Source: Tabrizicola_A sp964393035 (GTDB taxonomy: Bacteria; Pseudomonadota; Alphaproteobacteria; Rhodobacterales; Rhodobacteraceae). From it: 64,000 nt of DNA. This document shows positions 31,806-38,990 of the stretch, piece after piece. Made by a program: the position numbers and the translations under genes. The notes under the pieces were generated by a model. That model had not been told where the DNA came from and made no database searches. It worked only from the letters and a program-made list of their open reading frames with translations. Position 1 is the stretch's first letter. Every line of letters starts with the position of its first letter. The DNA lies in assembly GCA_964393035.1 (NCBI GenBank), contig CAYMRX010000004.1, forward strand, positions 62,001-126,000, in the 5' to 3' direction.

Positions 31806-32560
31806 GCTCCGCGGAACTCCGGTTTGCGTTTCTCGCGGAAGGCGCGGATGCCCTCGGCCTTGTCGGCGCTGTCGAGAAGCCGCTCAAAGGCGGCGCGTTC
31901 CTGCGGCAGGGCAAGGGCCTGCTCATCGCCCTGCACAAGGGCTGCCTTGGCGGCTTGCAGGGCAAGAGGCGCACGTTTGCACATGCGTGCAATCAGCGTC
32001 TCGGCCTCGGGCAGGGCAGGGCCAGCGGCCAGCCAGCCCGCGATGCCCCAGTCGTAAGCCGTGGCCGCGTCGATGATTTCTCCGCCAAGCACCAGCCGCG
32101 TGGCCCGCGCCCGGCCTGCAAGGGCCAAAAGCCGCTGCGCGCCGCCTGCACCGGGGATAAGCCCAAGGTTGGTTTCCGGCAGGCCGAGTTTCGCGTCAGC
32201 CCCCAGCACGATCATGTCAGCCATCAGCGCGAGTTCAAACCCGCCGCCAAGGGCAAAGCCATCAACCGCGGCGATCAGCGGTTTCGGAAAGGCGCGAATG
32301 GCGGCCCAATGCGCCTTGCGCGGGTCCATCGCGCCTTCGGCCGCGGTTTTGCCTTCAATTTCCCCGATGTCAGCCCCTGCGGCAAAGTTGCCATCCGCGC
32401 CCGCAATCAGCGCGGCCCGGCAGGTGGGGTCTGCTGCCGCTGCCGTCAATGCCGCTGCCACAGAGGCAAGGGTCGCGGTGTTCAGCGCGTTTTTCGCCTC
32501 GGGGCGGTTCAGGGTAATTTTCACCCAAGCGCCCCGGTTTTCAATGATGACCTGTTCCAT
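31802..32560 (-). CDS. enoyl-CoA hydratase/isomerase (crotonase family)
   Basis: A 252-residue crotonase-fold enzyme. The oxyanion loops are GNFAAGADIGEIEG (residues ~57-70) and AVDGFALGGGFELALMADMI, and a catalytic region is GLPETNLGLIPGAGGAQRLL with Glu in the usual place. It hydrates 2-enoyl-CoA to 3-hydroxyacyl-CoA. It heads the leftward three-gene operon, sharing its promoter region with the divergent monooxygenase/reductase operon, where a palindromic operator lies at 32602-32619. Confidence 0.92.
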   Translation of the reverse strand: MEQVIIENRGAWVKITLNRPEAKNALNTATLASVAAALTAAAADPTCRAALIAGADGNFAAGADIGEIEGKTAAEGAMDPRKAHWAAIRAFPKPLIAAVDGFALGGGFELALMADMIVLGADAKLGLPETNLGLIPGAGGAQRLLALAGRARATRLVLGGEIIDAATAYDWGIAGWLAAGPALPEAETLIARMCKRAPLALQAAKAALVQGDEQALALPQERAAFERLLDSADKAEGIRAFREKRKPEFRGA

Positions 32561-32600
32561 GACATCACTCTGCGGGCTTGCGATAAATTTTTCAAGATAG

Positions 32601-32620
32601 AAATTTCAAGCTTGAAATTG
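32601..32620. promoter_or_regulatory. palindromic operator in divergent promoter of anthraniloyl-CoA operons
   Basis: AAATTTCAAGCTTGAAATTG contains a perfect 18-bp palindrome at 32602-32619. A further half-site, TTTTTCAAG, lies at 32588-32596. It is centred between the starts at 32560 (-) and 32671 (+). The site at 56205 differs at only two of 20 positions. The operon-encoded MarR protein (35690) is the likely binder. Confidence 0.7.
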
Positions 32621-32670
32621 TTTTCCTCTGGTGCCACCCTCTGCTCAAACGCGCCTTTTGGAGGACGACC

Positions 32671-34956
32671 ATGAAGATTCTCTGCCTTGGGGGCGGCCCC
32701 GCTGGCCTTTACTTTGCGATCTCGATGAAGCTGCGCGACGCCAGCCATGATGTGACGGTGCTGGAGCGCAACAAGGCCAATGATACCTTTGGCTGGGGCG
32801 TGGTCTTGTCGGATGACGCGCTGGGGCGGATGCAGAAGAATGACCCGAAGTCGACCGAGGCCATTCGCGGCAATTTCGCCTATTGGGACGATATTGCGGT
32901 GGTGCGCGGGGCCGAGCGGACGGTGTCGGGCGGGCATGGCTTTGCCGGGATTGGCCGCAAGGCGATGCTGATCCTGCTGCAGGAGCGGGCGCGCGAATTG
33001 GGCGTGCAGATGCAGTTCGAGACGGTGTTCAAATCGGCCGATGAGTATCGGAGCGACTATGATCTGGTGGTGGCGACCGATGGGATCAATTCCCTGGTGC
33101 GCAAGGAATATGAGGATGTGTTCAAGCCCGATATCGATCAGCGGCTGGTGAAATTCATCTGGCTGGGCACGCATCAGAAGTTTGACGATGCCTTTACCTT
33201 CATCTTCGAGAAAACCGAATGGGGCTGGTTCTGGGCCCATGTCTACCAGTTCGACGACAACACTGCGACCTTCATCGTCGATTGCATGCCCGACACCTGG
33301 GACCGCGCAGGGTTTGAGCATATGTCCAAGGAAGACACGGTTGCGACCTGCCAGAAGATCTTTGAACGTCACCTCGGCGGCCATGACCTGATGTCGAACG
33401 CGGCCCACCTGCGGGGTTCTGCGGTCTGGATGCAGTTCCCGCGCGTGCTGTGTGAACGCTGGTATAACGGCAATGTCGTCTTGATGGGCGATGCGGCGGC
33501 GACGGGGCATTATTCGATCGGGTCGGGGTCGCGTCTGGCCTTTGACAGTGCGATTGCGCTGGCCGATTACCTGCATTCGGAGCCGACCATGGAGGGCGCC
33601 TTCCAGCGCTATCAGGAGGAGCGGCGGATCGAGGTCTTGCGCCTGCAATCGGCGGCGCGCAATTCGCTTGAATGGTTTGAGCGGGTTGAGCGCTATCTTG
33701 ATATGCCGATGCCGCAGTTCGCCTATTCGCTATTGACCCGTAGTCAGCGGATTTCCCATGAAAACCTGCGGCTGCGCGATCCGAAGTGGCTGGCCGCCAG
33801 CGAGGACTGGTATCAGGCCAATCAGGGCGGCAAGCCGGGCCGCAAGCCGATGTTCGCACCCTTCCGCTTGCGCGACATGACCTTGAAGAACCGCATCGTG
33901 ATGTCGCCGATGGCGCAATACAAGGCGGTCGATGGCTGCCCGACCGACTGGCATTTCAGCCATTACGCCGAACGCGCCAAGGGCGGGGCGGGGCTGATCT
34001 ATACGGAAATGACCTGCGTTTCGGCCGAAGGCCGGATCACCCCCGGTTGCCCGGGGCTTTATGCGTCGGAGCATGAGGCGGCGTGGAAGCGGCTAGCGAA
34101 TTTCGTCCATGCGGAAACCACGGCCAAGCTTTGCATCCAGATCGGCCATTCGGGCCGCAAGGGCAGCACCTGCGTGCCGTGGGATGGTGGCATTGATGCG
34201 CCTTTGCCCGTCGGCAATTGGCCGACGATTGCGGCCAGCGCCATTCCCTACAAGCCCGCCAATGCCGCGCCAAAAGCCATGGACCGGGCCGATATGGACC
34301 GGGTGAAGGCCGATTTCGTTGCCGCCACCGAAATGGCCGCACGGGCAGGCGTTGACATGATCGAGATGCACGCGGCGCATGGCTATCTTCTGGCCACCTT
34401 CATCTCGCCCGTGACCAACACGCGCGCCGATGAATACGGCGGGGCCTTGGAAAACCGTATGCGCTATCCGCTGGAGGTGTTCGGGGCGATGCGCGCCGTC
34501 TGGCCTGCGGGCAAACCGATGTCGGTGCGCATTTCTGCCCATGACTGGATTGATGGCGGCGTCACCCCGGACGAGGCGGTGTCGATTGCCCGGATGTTCC
34601 GTGCGGCAGGCGCCGATATCATCGACGTCTCCTCAGGCCAGACCGACCCGGCCGAAAAGCCGATCTATGGCCGGATGTTCCAGACCCCGTTCAGCGACCG
34701 CATCAAGAACGAGGCCGGGATTGCCACGATGACGGTGGGCAATATCAGCGACTACGATCAGGTGAACGGCATTCTGATGGCGGGTCGGGCCGATCTGGTC
34801 TGTCTGGCCCGGATGCATCTGGCCGACCCCTACTGGACGTTGCATGCTGCGGTGGCGCAGGGCGACGAGGAATCGGACTGGCCTGCGCCTTACAAGGGCG
34901 GGCGGGATCTGATGTTCCGCCTGCGCGAGCGGCAACAGGAGCAACTTCGGGCATGA
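32671..34956 (+). CDS. bifunctional 2-aminobenzoyl-CoA (salicylyl-CoA type) monooxygenase/reductase
   Basis: A 761-residue fusion of two flavoenzymes. Residues 1-~380 are a group A aromatic hydroxylase: MKILCLGGGPAGLYFAISMK binds FAD, and NVVLMGDAAATGHYSIGSGS is the second FAD block. Residues ~390-761 are an Old Yellow Enzyme barrel: FAPFRLRDMTLKNRIVMSPM, AKLCIQIGHSGRKGS and TNTRADEYGGALENRMRYP. This architecture is that of 2-aminobenzoyl-CoA monooxygenase/reductase of Azoarcus evansii, which hydroxylates and then reduces the ring of anthraniloyl-CoA to a non-aromatic product. Databases also use the name salicylyl-CoA 5-hydroxylase/oxidoreductase. The ligase, kynA and kynU in the window favour the anthranilate assignment. 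Four-base overlap with the SDR gene. Confidence 0.9.
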   Translation: MKILCLGGGPAGLYFAISMKLRDASHDVTVLERNKANDTFGWGVVLSDDALGRMQKNDPKSTEAIRGNFAYWDDIAVVRGAERTVSGGHGFAGIGRKAMLILLQERARELGVQMQFETVFKSADEYRSDYDLVVATDGINSLVRKEYEDVFKPDIDQRLVKFIWLGTHQKFDDAFTFIFEKTEWGWFWAHVYQFDDNTATFIVDCMPDTWDRAGFEHMSKEDTVATCQKIFERHLGGHDLMSNAAHLRGSAVWMQFPRVLCERWYNGNVVLMGDAAATGHYSIGSGSRLAFDSAIALADYLHSEPTMEGAFQRYQEERRIEVLRLQSAARNSLEWFERVERYLDMPMPQFAYSLLTRSQRISHENLRLRDPKWLAASEDWYQANQGGKPGRKPMFAPFRLRDMTLKNRIVMSPMAQYKAVDGCPTDWHFSHYAERAKGGAGLIYTEMTCVSAEGRITPGCPGLYASEHEAAWKRLANFVHAETTAKLCIQIGHSGRKGSTCVPWDGGIDAPLPVGNWPTIAASAIPYKPANAAPKAMDRADMDRVKADFVAATEMAARAGVDMIEMHAAHGYLLATFISPVTNTRADEYGGALENRMRYPLEVFGAMRAVWPAGKPMSVRISAHDWIDGGVTPDEAVSIARMFRAAGADIIDVSSGQTDPAEKPIYGRMFQTPFSDRIKNEAGIATMTVGNISDYDQVNGILMAGRADLVCLARMHLADPYWTLHAAVAQGDEESDWPAPYKGGRDLMFRLRERQQEQLRA

Positions 34957-35693
34957 CATTGCAGGGCAAACGGGTGCTGATTACCGGGGGCGGCTCGGGC
35001 GCGGGGGAAAACCTTGCGCTTGGCTTTGCCGCCCTTGGGGCCGAGGTGGTGATCGCGGGCAGGCGGCTTGACGCCTTGCAGGCGGTTGCCGCCAAGGGCA
35101 AAGGCATCCGTTGCGTTCAGGGTGATGTGACGGATGAGGCTTCGGTCAAGCGCATGTTTGCCGCGGCCGGATCGGTGGATATCGTCATCGCCAATGCCGG
35201 GGCCGCCGACAGTTCGGTCATGGCGAAAACCTCGCTTGACCAGTGGAACGCCATGCTGGCGGTGAACCTGACGGGGGTGTTCCTGACCTTCCGTGAAGGG
35301 TTGAACCAGTTCACCGGCTGGGGGCGGTTGATTGCGGTGGCCTCGACCGCCGGATTGAAAGGCTATGCCAAGGTGGCGCCCTATGCGGCGGCCAAGCATG
35401 GGGTGATCGGCCTGTGCCGCTCGCTTGCCTTGGAGGTGGCACGCAAACCGGTGACGGTGAATGCGATTTGTCCCGGTTTTCTGGATACGCCGATGACGGA
35501 TCATTCCGTGCAGGTGATCGCCGAGAAAACCGGCAAGTCGCTGGCCGAAGCGCGGGGGGCTTTGGAGGGGATGAACCCGCAGAACCGTCTGTTCCAACCA
35601 TCGGAAGTCACCGCGGCCGCCTTGTTCCTTGCCGGGGCAGGGTCCGAGGGCATTAACGGCCAGACCATCACCATCGCGGGGGGCGAGATATGA
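34953..35693 (+). CDS. short-chain dehydrogenase/reductase (SDR)
   Basis: A 246-residue classical SDR: TGGGSGAGENLALGFAALGA for the nucleotide (residues 10-29), VIANAGAADSS, catalytic Ser in IAVASTAGLKGY and the Tyr-x3-Lys in APYAAAKHGVIGLC. It lies between the monooxygenase/reductase and the MarR gene with ATGA overlaps at both ends. A likely job is reducing the ring ketone of the 2-amino-5-oxocyclohexene-carboxyl-CoA product or oxidising a later alcohol; this is inferred from position. Confidence 0.9.
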   Translation: MTLQGKRVLITGGGSGAGENLALGFAALGAEVVIAGRRLDALQAVAAKGKGIRCVQGDVTDEASVKRMFAAAGSVDIVIANAGAADSSVMAKTSLDQWNAMLAVNLTGVFLTFREGLNQFTGWGRLIAVASTAGLKGYAKVAPYAAAKHGVIGLCRSLALEVARKPVTVNAICPGFLDTPMTDHSVQVIAEKTGKSLAEARGALEGMNPQNRLFQPSEVTAAALFLAGAGSEGINGQTITIAGGEI

Positions 35694-36121
35694 GCGATCT
35701 GTCCAAACGCCGGTTGAAGATGTGGATCCGTCTTTTGGGGGTCACCCGGTCCAGCGAAAGCACTTTGCGTGAATATCTGCGCCTGACCCATGACACCACC
35801 TTGCCGCGCTTTGACGTGATGGCCGCCCTTTATCGCCGCCGCGATGGCGTGACGATGAGCGAACTTTCCCGCATGCTTCTGGTGTCGAACGGCAATGCCA
35901 CAGCCGTGGTGGACCGGCTGGAGGCGGACGGCATGGTGCGCCGGACGCCGTCGGACACCGACCGCCGCACCGTCTATGTGGCGATGACGCCCGAAGGCAT
36001 CGCCGCCTTTGAGGCGATGGCCTCGGGGCATGAGGCCGAGGTGGACAAGCTGTTCGCAAGTGTCACCGAGGCCGATCTCGACGCGCTGACTGAAATCCTG
36101 AAACGTATGGGGAAAGCATGA
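35690..36121 (+). CDS. MarR family transcriptional regulator of the anthraniloyl-CoA operon
   Basis: A 143-residue winged-helix protein: the recognition helix region is TMSELSRMLLVSNGNATAVV (residues ~55-74), and the wing is RRTPSDTDRRTVYVAMTPEG. It is embedded in the operon with overlaps on both sides, the pattern of autoregulated aryl-CoA-responsive MarR proteins such as BadR and CouR. The perfect palindrome at 32602-32619 is the probable operator, and the near-identical site before kynU at 56205 may be a second target. Confidence 0.9.
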   Translation: MSDLSKRRLKMWIRLLGVTRSSESTLREYLRLTHDTTLPRFDVMAALYRRRDGVTMSELSRMLLVSNGNATAVVDRLEADGMVRRTPSDTDRRTVYVAMTPEGIAAFEAMASGHEAEVDKLFASVTEADLDALTEILKRMGKA

Positions 36122-36930
36122 CCCAGATGGCGGGCCTGAAGCCCCAACATTTCCTGTGGGACGCCAAGGATCGCATTGCGACGATCCGGCTGAATCGGCC
36201 CGACCGTAAGAATCCCTTGACGTTTGAGTCCTATGCCGAGCTGCGCGACACCTTCCGCGCGCTGGTCTATGCCGATGACATTCATGTGGTGATCTTTGGC
36301 TCGAACGGCGGGAATTTCTGCTCGGGCGGCGATGTGCATGACATCATCGGCCCTCTGGTCGGCATGGACATGAAGGAACTTCTGGCCTTTACCCGGATGA
36401 CGGGCGATCTGGTGAAAGCCATGATCGGCTGCGGCAAGCCGATCATTTCGGCGGTGGACGGGGTTTGTGTGGGGGCGGGGGCGATTGTCGCCATGGCCTC
36501 GGACCTGCGGGTTGCGACGCCAGAGGCGAAGGCGGCGTTCCTCTTTACCCGCGTGGGCCTTGCGGGTTGCGACATGGGCGCCTGTGCCATGCTGCCACGC
36601 ATCATCGGGCAGGGGCGGGCGGCGGAGCTTCTATACACCGGCCGGGTGATGGGGGCCGAGGAGGGCCACGCCTGGGGTTTCTGGAACGCGCTGCATGCGC
36701 CCGAGGCATTGGAGGCCGAGGCGTGGAAGCTGGCGACCCGCATCGCCGCCGGGCCGACTTTCGCGCATGGGATCACCAAGACCCAGCTGAACCAGGAATG
36801 GAACATGGGGCTGGAGCAAGCCATCGAGGCGGAAGCGCAGGCGCAGGCGATCTGCATGCAGACCCGCGATTTCGAGCGCGCCTACCATGCCTTTGTGGCC
36901 AAGGAAAAACCGGTGTTTCAGGGCGACTGA
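36118..36930 (+). CDS. enoyl-CoA hydratase family protein
   Basis: A 270-residue crotonase-fold protein. Oxyanion blocks are GNFCSGGDVHDIIG and SAVDGVCVGAGAIVAMASDL. In the catalytic region, FLFTRVGLAGCDMGACAMLP replaces the usual Glu-rich PE-x-x-LG segment, so it may be a hydrolase or ring-opening variant rather than a simple hydratase. It is a different subfamily from the crotonase at 31802, which suggests two distinct steps of the pathway. It is coupled to the MarR gene and followed by a dispersed repeat. Confidence 0.88.
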   Translation: MTQMAGLKPQHFLWDAKDRIATIRLNRPDRKNPLTFESYAELRDTFRALVYADDIHVVIFGSNGGNFCSGGDVHDIIGPLVGMDMKELLAFTRMTGDLVKAMIGCGKPIISAVDGVCVGAGAIVAMASDLRVATPEAKAAFLFTRVGLAGCDMGACAMLPRIIGQGRAAELLYTGRVMGAEEGHAWGFWNALHAPEALEAEAWKLATRIAAGPTFAHGITKTQLNQEWNMGLEQAIEAEAQAQAICMQTRDFERAYHAFVAKEKPVFQGD

Positions 36931-36950
36931 GCGTCCGATTGTGACTAGCC

Positions 36951-37000
36951 CCGGGGGCTTCGCGCCCCCGGACCCCCGCGGAGTATTTCAAAAGGCGCAA
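36951..37000 (+). repeat. dispersed repeat family A, copy 4
   Basis: The CCGGGGGC/GCCCCCGG hairpin (36951-36971) is followed by ACCCCCGCGGAGTATTTCAA and AAGGCGCAA. It ends four bases before the acyl-CoA dehydrogenase start, so its AAAAGG is the only ribosome site available to that gene. Confidence 0.8.
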
Positions 37001-37004
37001 ATCC

Positions 37005-38141
37005 ATGGCGGATCGTTCTTTTCTGACCTGGCCCTTCTTTGAGGAGCGGCACCGCGCCCATGCGGCGGGGCTGGAGGCATGGTGCGGCGCGCATCTGCCG
37101 GTGGACCACGGGGATGTGGACGGTGCCTGCAAGGGGCTGGTGGCGTCGCTGGGGGCGGGCGGTTGGTTGCAGCCGACCGGGGCAGGCGCGGGCGAGGCGT
37201 TGGATGTGCGCACCCTGTGCCTGACGCGCGAGACCTTGGCGCGGCATGATGGTTTGGCGGATTTCGCCTTTGCCATGCAGGGGCTTGGCATGGGGGCGGT
37301 CAGCCTTTTCGGCACGCCGGAACAGCGGGGCTGGTTGGAGTGCACCCGCGCGGGGCGGGCGATTTCGGGCTTTGCCCTGACCGAACCGGGGGCCGGGTCG
37401 GATGTGGCGCAGACCGCGACGACGGCGGTGCGGGGTCCCGGCGGCTGGATTTTGAACGGCGAGAAGACCTATATCTCCAACGGCGGGATTGCCGATGTTT
37501 ATGTCATCATCGCCCGCACCGGTGAGGCGCCGGGGGCCAAGGGGCTTTCGGCCTTTCTGTTGCCCGCCGACACGCCGGGCCTGCGGGTGATCGACCGGAT
37601 TGAGGTGATGGCGCCGCATCCCTTGGCGCATCTGGGGCTGACCGATGTGGTGCTGCCGGAAAGTGCCTTGATTGGCAAGCCCGGCGAGGGGTTCAAGATT
37701 GCGATGTCGGTCTTGGATGTGTTCCGATCGACTGTAGGTGCTGCGGCCTTGGGCTTTGCCCGCCGGGCGCTGGACGAGGCTTTGGCGCGCTGCCAGCGGG
37801 AACGGGCGGGCGGCGGGCGGTTGACCGATTATCAGATGGTACAGGGCCATCTGGCCGACATGGCCTTGCAGATTGATGCGGCGGCCTTGCTGATTTACCG
37901 GGCGGCTTGGGTCAAAGACATGGGGCAGGCGCGGATTTCCCGCGAGGCGGCGATGGCAAAGCTATACGCCACCGAGGCCGCGCAGAAGGTGATCGACATG
38001 GCCGTGCAACTGCATGGCGGCGACGGGGTGCGGCATGGTTTCGTGGTGGAAAGCCTTTACCGCGAAATCCGGGCTTTGCGGATTTACGAAGGGGCCTCTG
38101 ACGTGCAGCGCGTGGTCATAGCGCGGAGCCTGTTGGGATGA
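37005..38141 (+). CDS. acyl-CoA dehydrogenase family protein
   Basis: A 378-residue flavoenzyme with the usual three-domain order. FAD/substrate blocks are GFALTEPGAGSDVAQTATTA and WILNGEKTYISNGGIADVYV, and the end carries VQLHGGDGVRHGFVVESLYR with the probable catalytic Glu in LRIYEGASDVQRVV. The N-terminal helical domain is somewhat short. It introduces a 2,3-double bond into an acyl-CoA, presumably the reduced ring or opened-chain intermediate. The start depends on a repeat-derived ribosome site. It overlaps the thioesterase gene by four bases. Confidence 0.92.
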   Translation: MADRSFLTWPFFEERHRAHAAGLEAWCGAHLPVDHGDVDGACKGLVASLGAGGWLQPTGAGAGEALDVRTLCLTRETLARHDGLADFAFAMQGLGMGAVSLFGTPEQRGWLECTRAGRAISGFALTEPGAGSDVAQTATTAVRGPGGWILNGEKTYISNGGIADVYVIIARTGEAPGAKGLSAFLLPADTPGLRVIDRIEVMAPHPLAHLGLTDVVLPESALIGKPGEGFKIAMSVLDVFRSTVGAAALGFARRALDEALARCQRERAGGGRLTDYQMVQGHLADMALQIDAAALLIYRAAWVKDMGQARISREAAMAKLYATEAAQKVIDMAVQLHGGDGVRHGFVVESLYREIRALRIYEGASDVQRVVIARSLLG

Positions 38142-38551
38142 GCTACAGCCGCACCATTCAGATCGAGTTCAACCACTGCGACCCCGCAGGCATCGTGTTT
38201 TACCCGCGCTATTTCGAGATGACCAATTCGGTCGTCGAGAATTTCTTCGCCGATGAGGTGGGGCGCAGCTTTGCCCAGATGCATGGCGAAGGCATGCATA
38301 ATGGGGTGCCGACCGTGCATATCGAGGCCGATTTCATGGCGCCTTCGCGGCTGGGGGACAAGGTTGTGTTCCGCTTGCGGGTTGTGAAGGTTGGTGGCAG
38401 CTCGGTCGGGGTGGAAATTACCGGGCGGATGGGGGAGGAGCTGCGCTTGCGCGCGCGTCTGACCCTTGTCTGGATCGACAATATGAACGCGGCGCGCTGG
38501 CCCGATGCCATGCGCGCCCGGCTGGCCGCACATCTGGAGACCGAAGAATGA
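38138..38551 (+). CDS. acyl-CoA thioesterase, 4-hydroxybenzoyl-CoA thioesterase family
   Basis: A 137-residue hotdog-fold protein. The active-site segment FNHCDPAGIVFYPRYFEMTN has the catalytic Asp at position 15 and is typical of the Pseudomonas-type 4HBT subfamily. PTVHIEADFMAPSRLGDKV is the second family block. In the operon it could release stalled aryl-CoA, protecting the CoA pool, or hydrolyse a pathway product. Overlaps with both neighbours indicate coupled translation. Confidence 0.9.
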   Translation: MSYSRTIQIEFNHCDPAGIVFYPRYFEMTNSVVENFFADEVGRSFAQMHGEGMHNGVPTVHIEADFMAPSRLGDKVVFRLRVVKVGGSSVGVEITGRMGEELRLRARLTLVWIDNMNAARWPDAMRARLAAHLETEE

Positions 38552-38946
38552 CCCATGAAATCCTGCACCCCAAGCATTGGAAGCCCGCGCGCGGCTATGC
38601 CAATGGCGTGGCCGCCGAGGGGCGGATGGTGTTCACCGGCGGTCTGATCGGCTGGAACGCGAATTGCGAGTTCGAGACGGATGATTTCGTCGAGCAGGTC
38701 GCCCAAGCCCTGCGCTCGATCGTCGAGGTCTTGGCCGAGGCGGGGGCGAGGCCCGAACATCTGGTGCGCCTGACATGGTATGTCACCGACAAACGGGAAT
38801 ATCTGGCCAATCTCAAAGGTTTGGGAGCGGTTTATAAAGAGATCATCGGGCGCACCTATCCAGCCATGGCGCTGGTGCAGGTCGTGGCCTTGGTCGAGGA
38901 CCGCGCCAAGGTGGAGATCGAGGCCACCGCCGTCATTCCGAAGTAA
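38548..38946 (+). CDS. Rid (YjgF/YER057c) family protein
   Basis: A 132-residue trimer-forming Rid protein: GRMVFTGGLIGWNANCEFET (residues ~25-44), HLVRLTWYVTDKREYLANLK and KVEIEATAVIP. Active RidA enamine/imine deaminases have an arginine in a P-A-R-S motif; here the matching position appears to be Met107 (YPAMALVQ). That places it in a Rid subgroup that lacks the canonical residue, and some of these belong to aromatic pathways. A role on the enamine-like product of the monooxygenase/reductase is attractive but unproven. Confidence 0.88.
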   Translation: MTHEILHPKHWKPARGYANGVAAEGRMVFTGGLIGWNANCEFETDDFVEQVAQALRSIVEVLAEAGARPEHLVRLTWYVTDKREYLANLKGLGAVYKEIIGRTYPAMALVQVVALVEDRAKVEIEATAVIPK

Positions 38947-38990
38947 CAAATGACCCCGGAATACCGGGGCGCCATCAGGGAGGAATTGCC

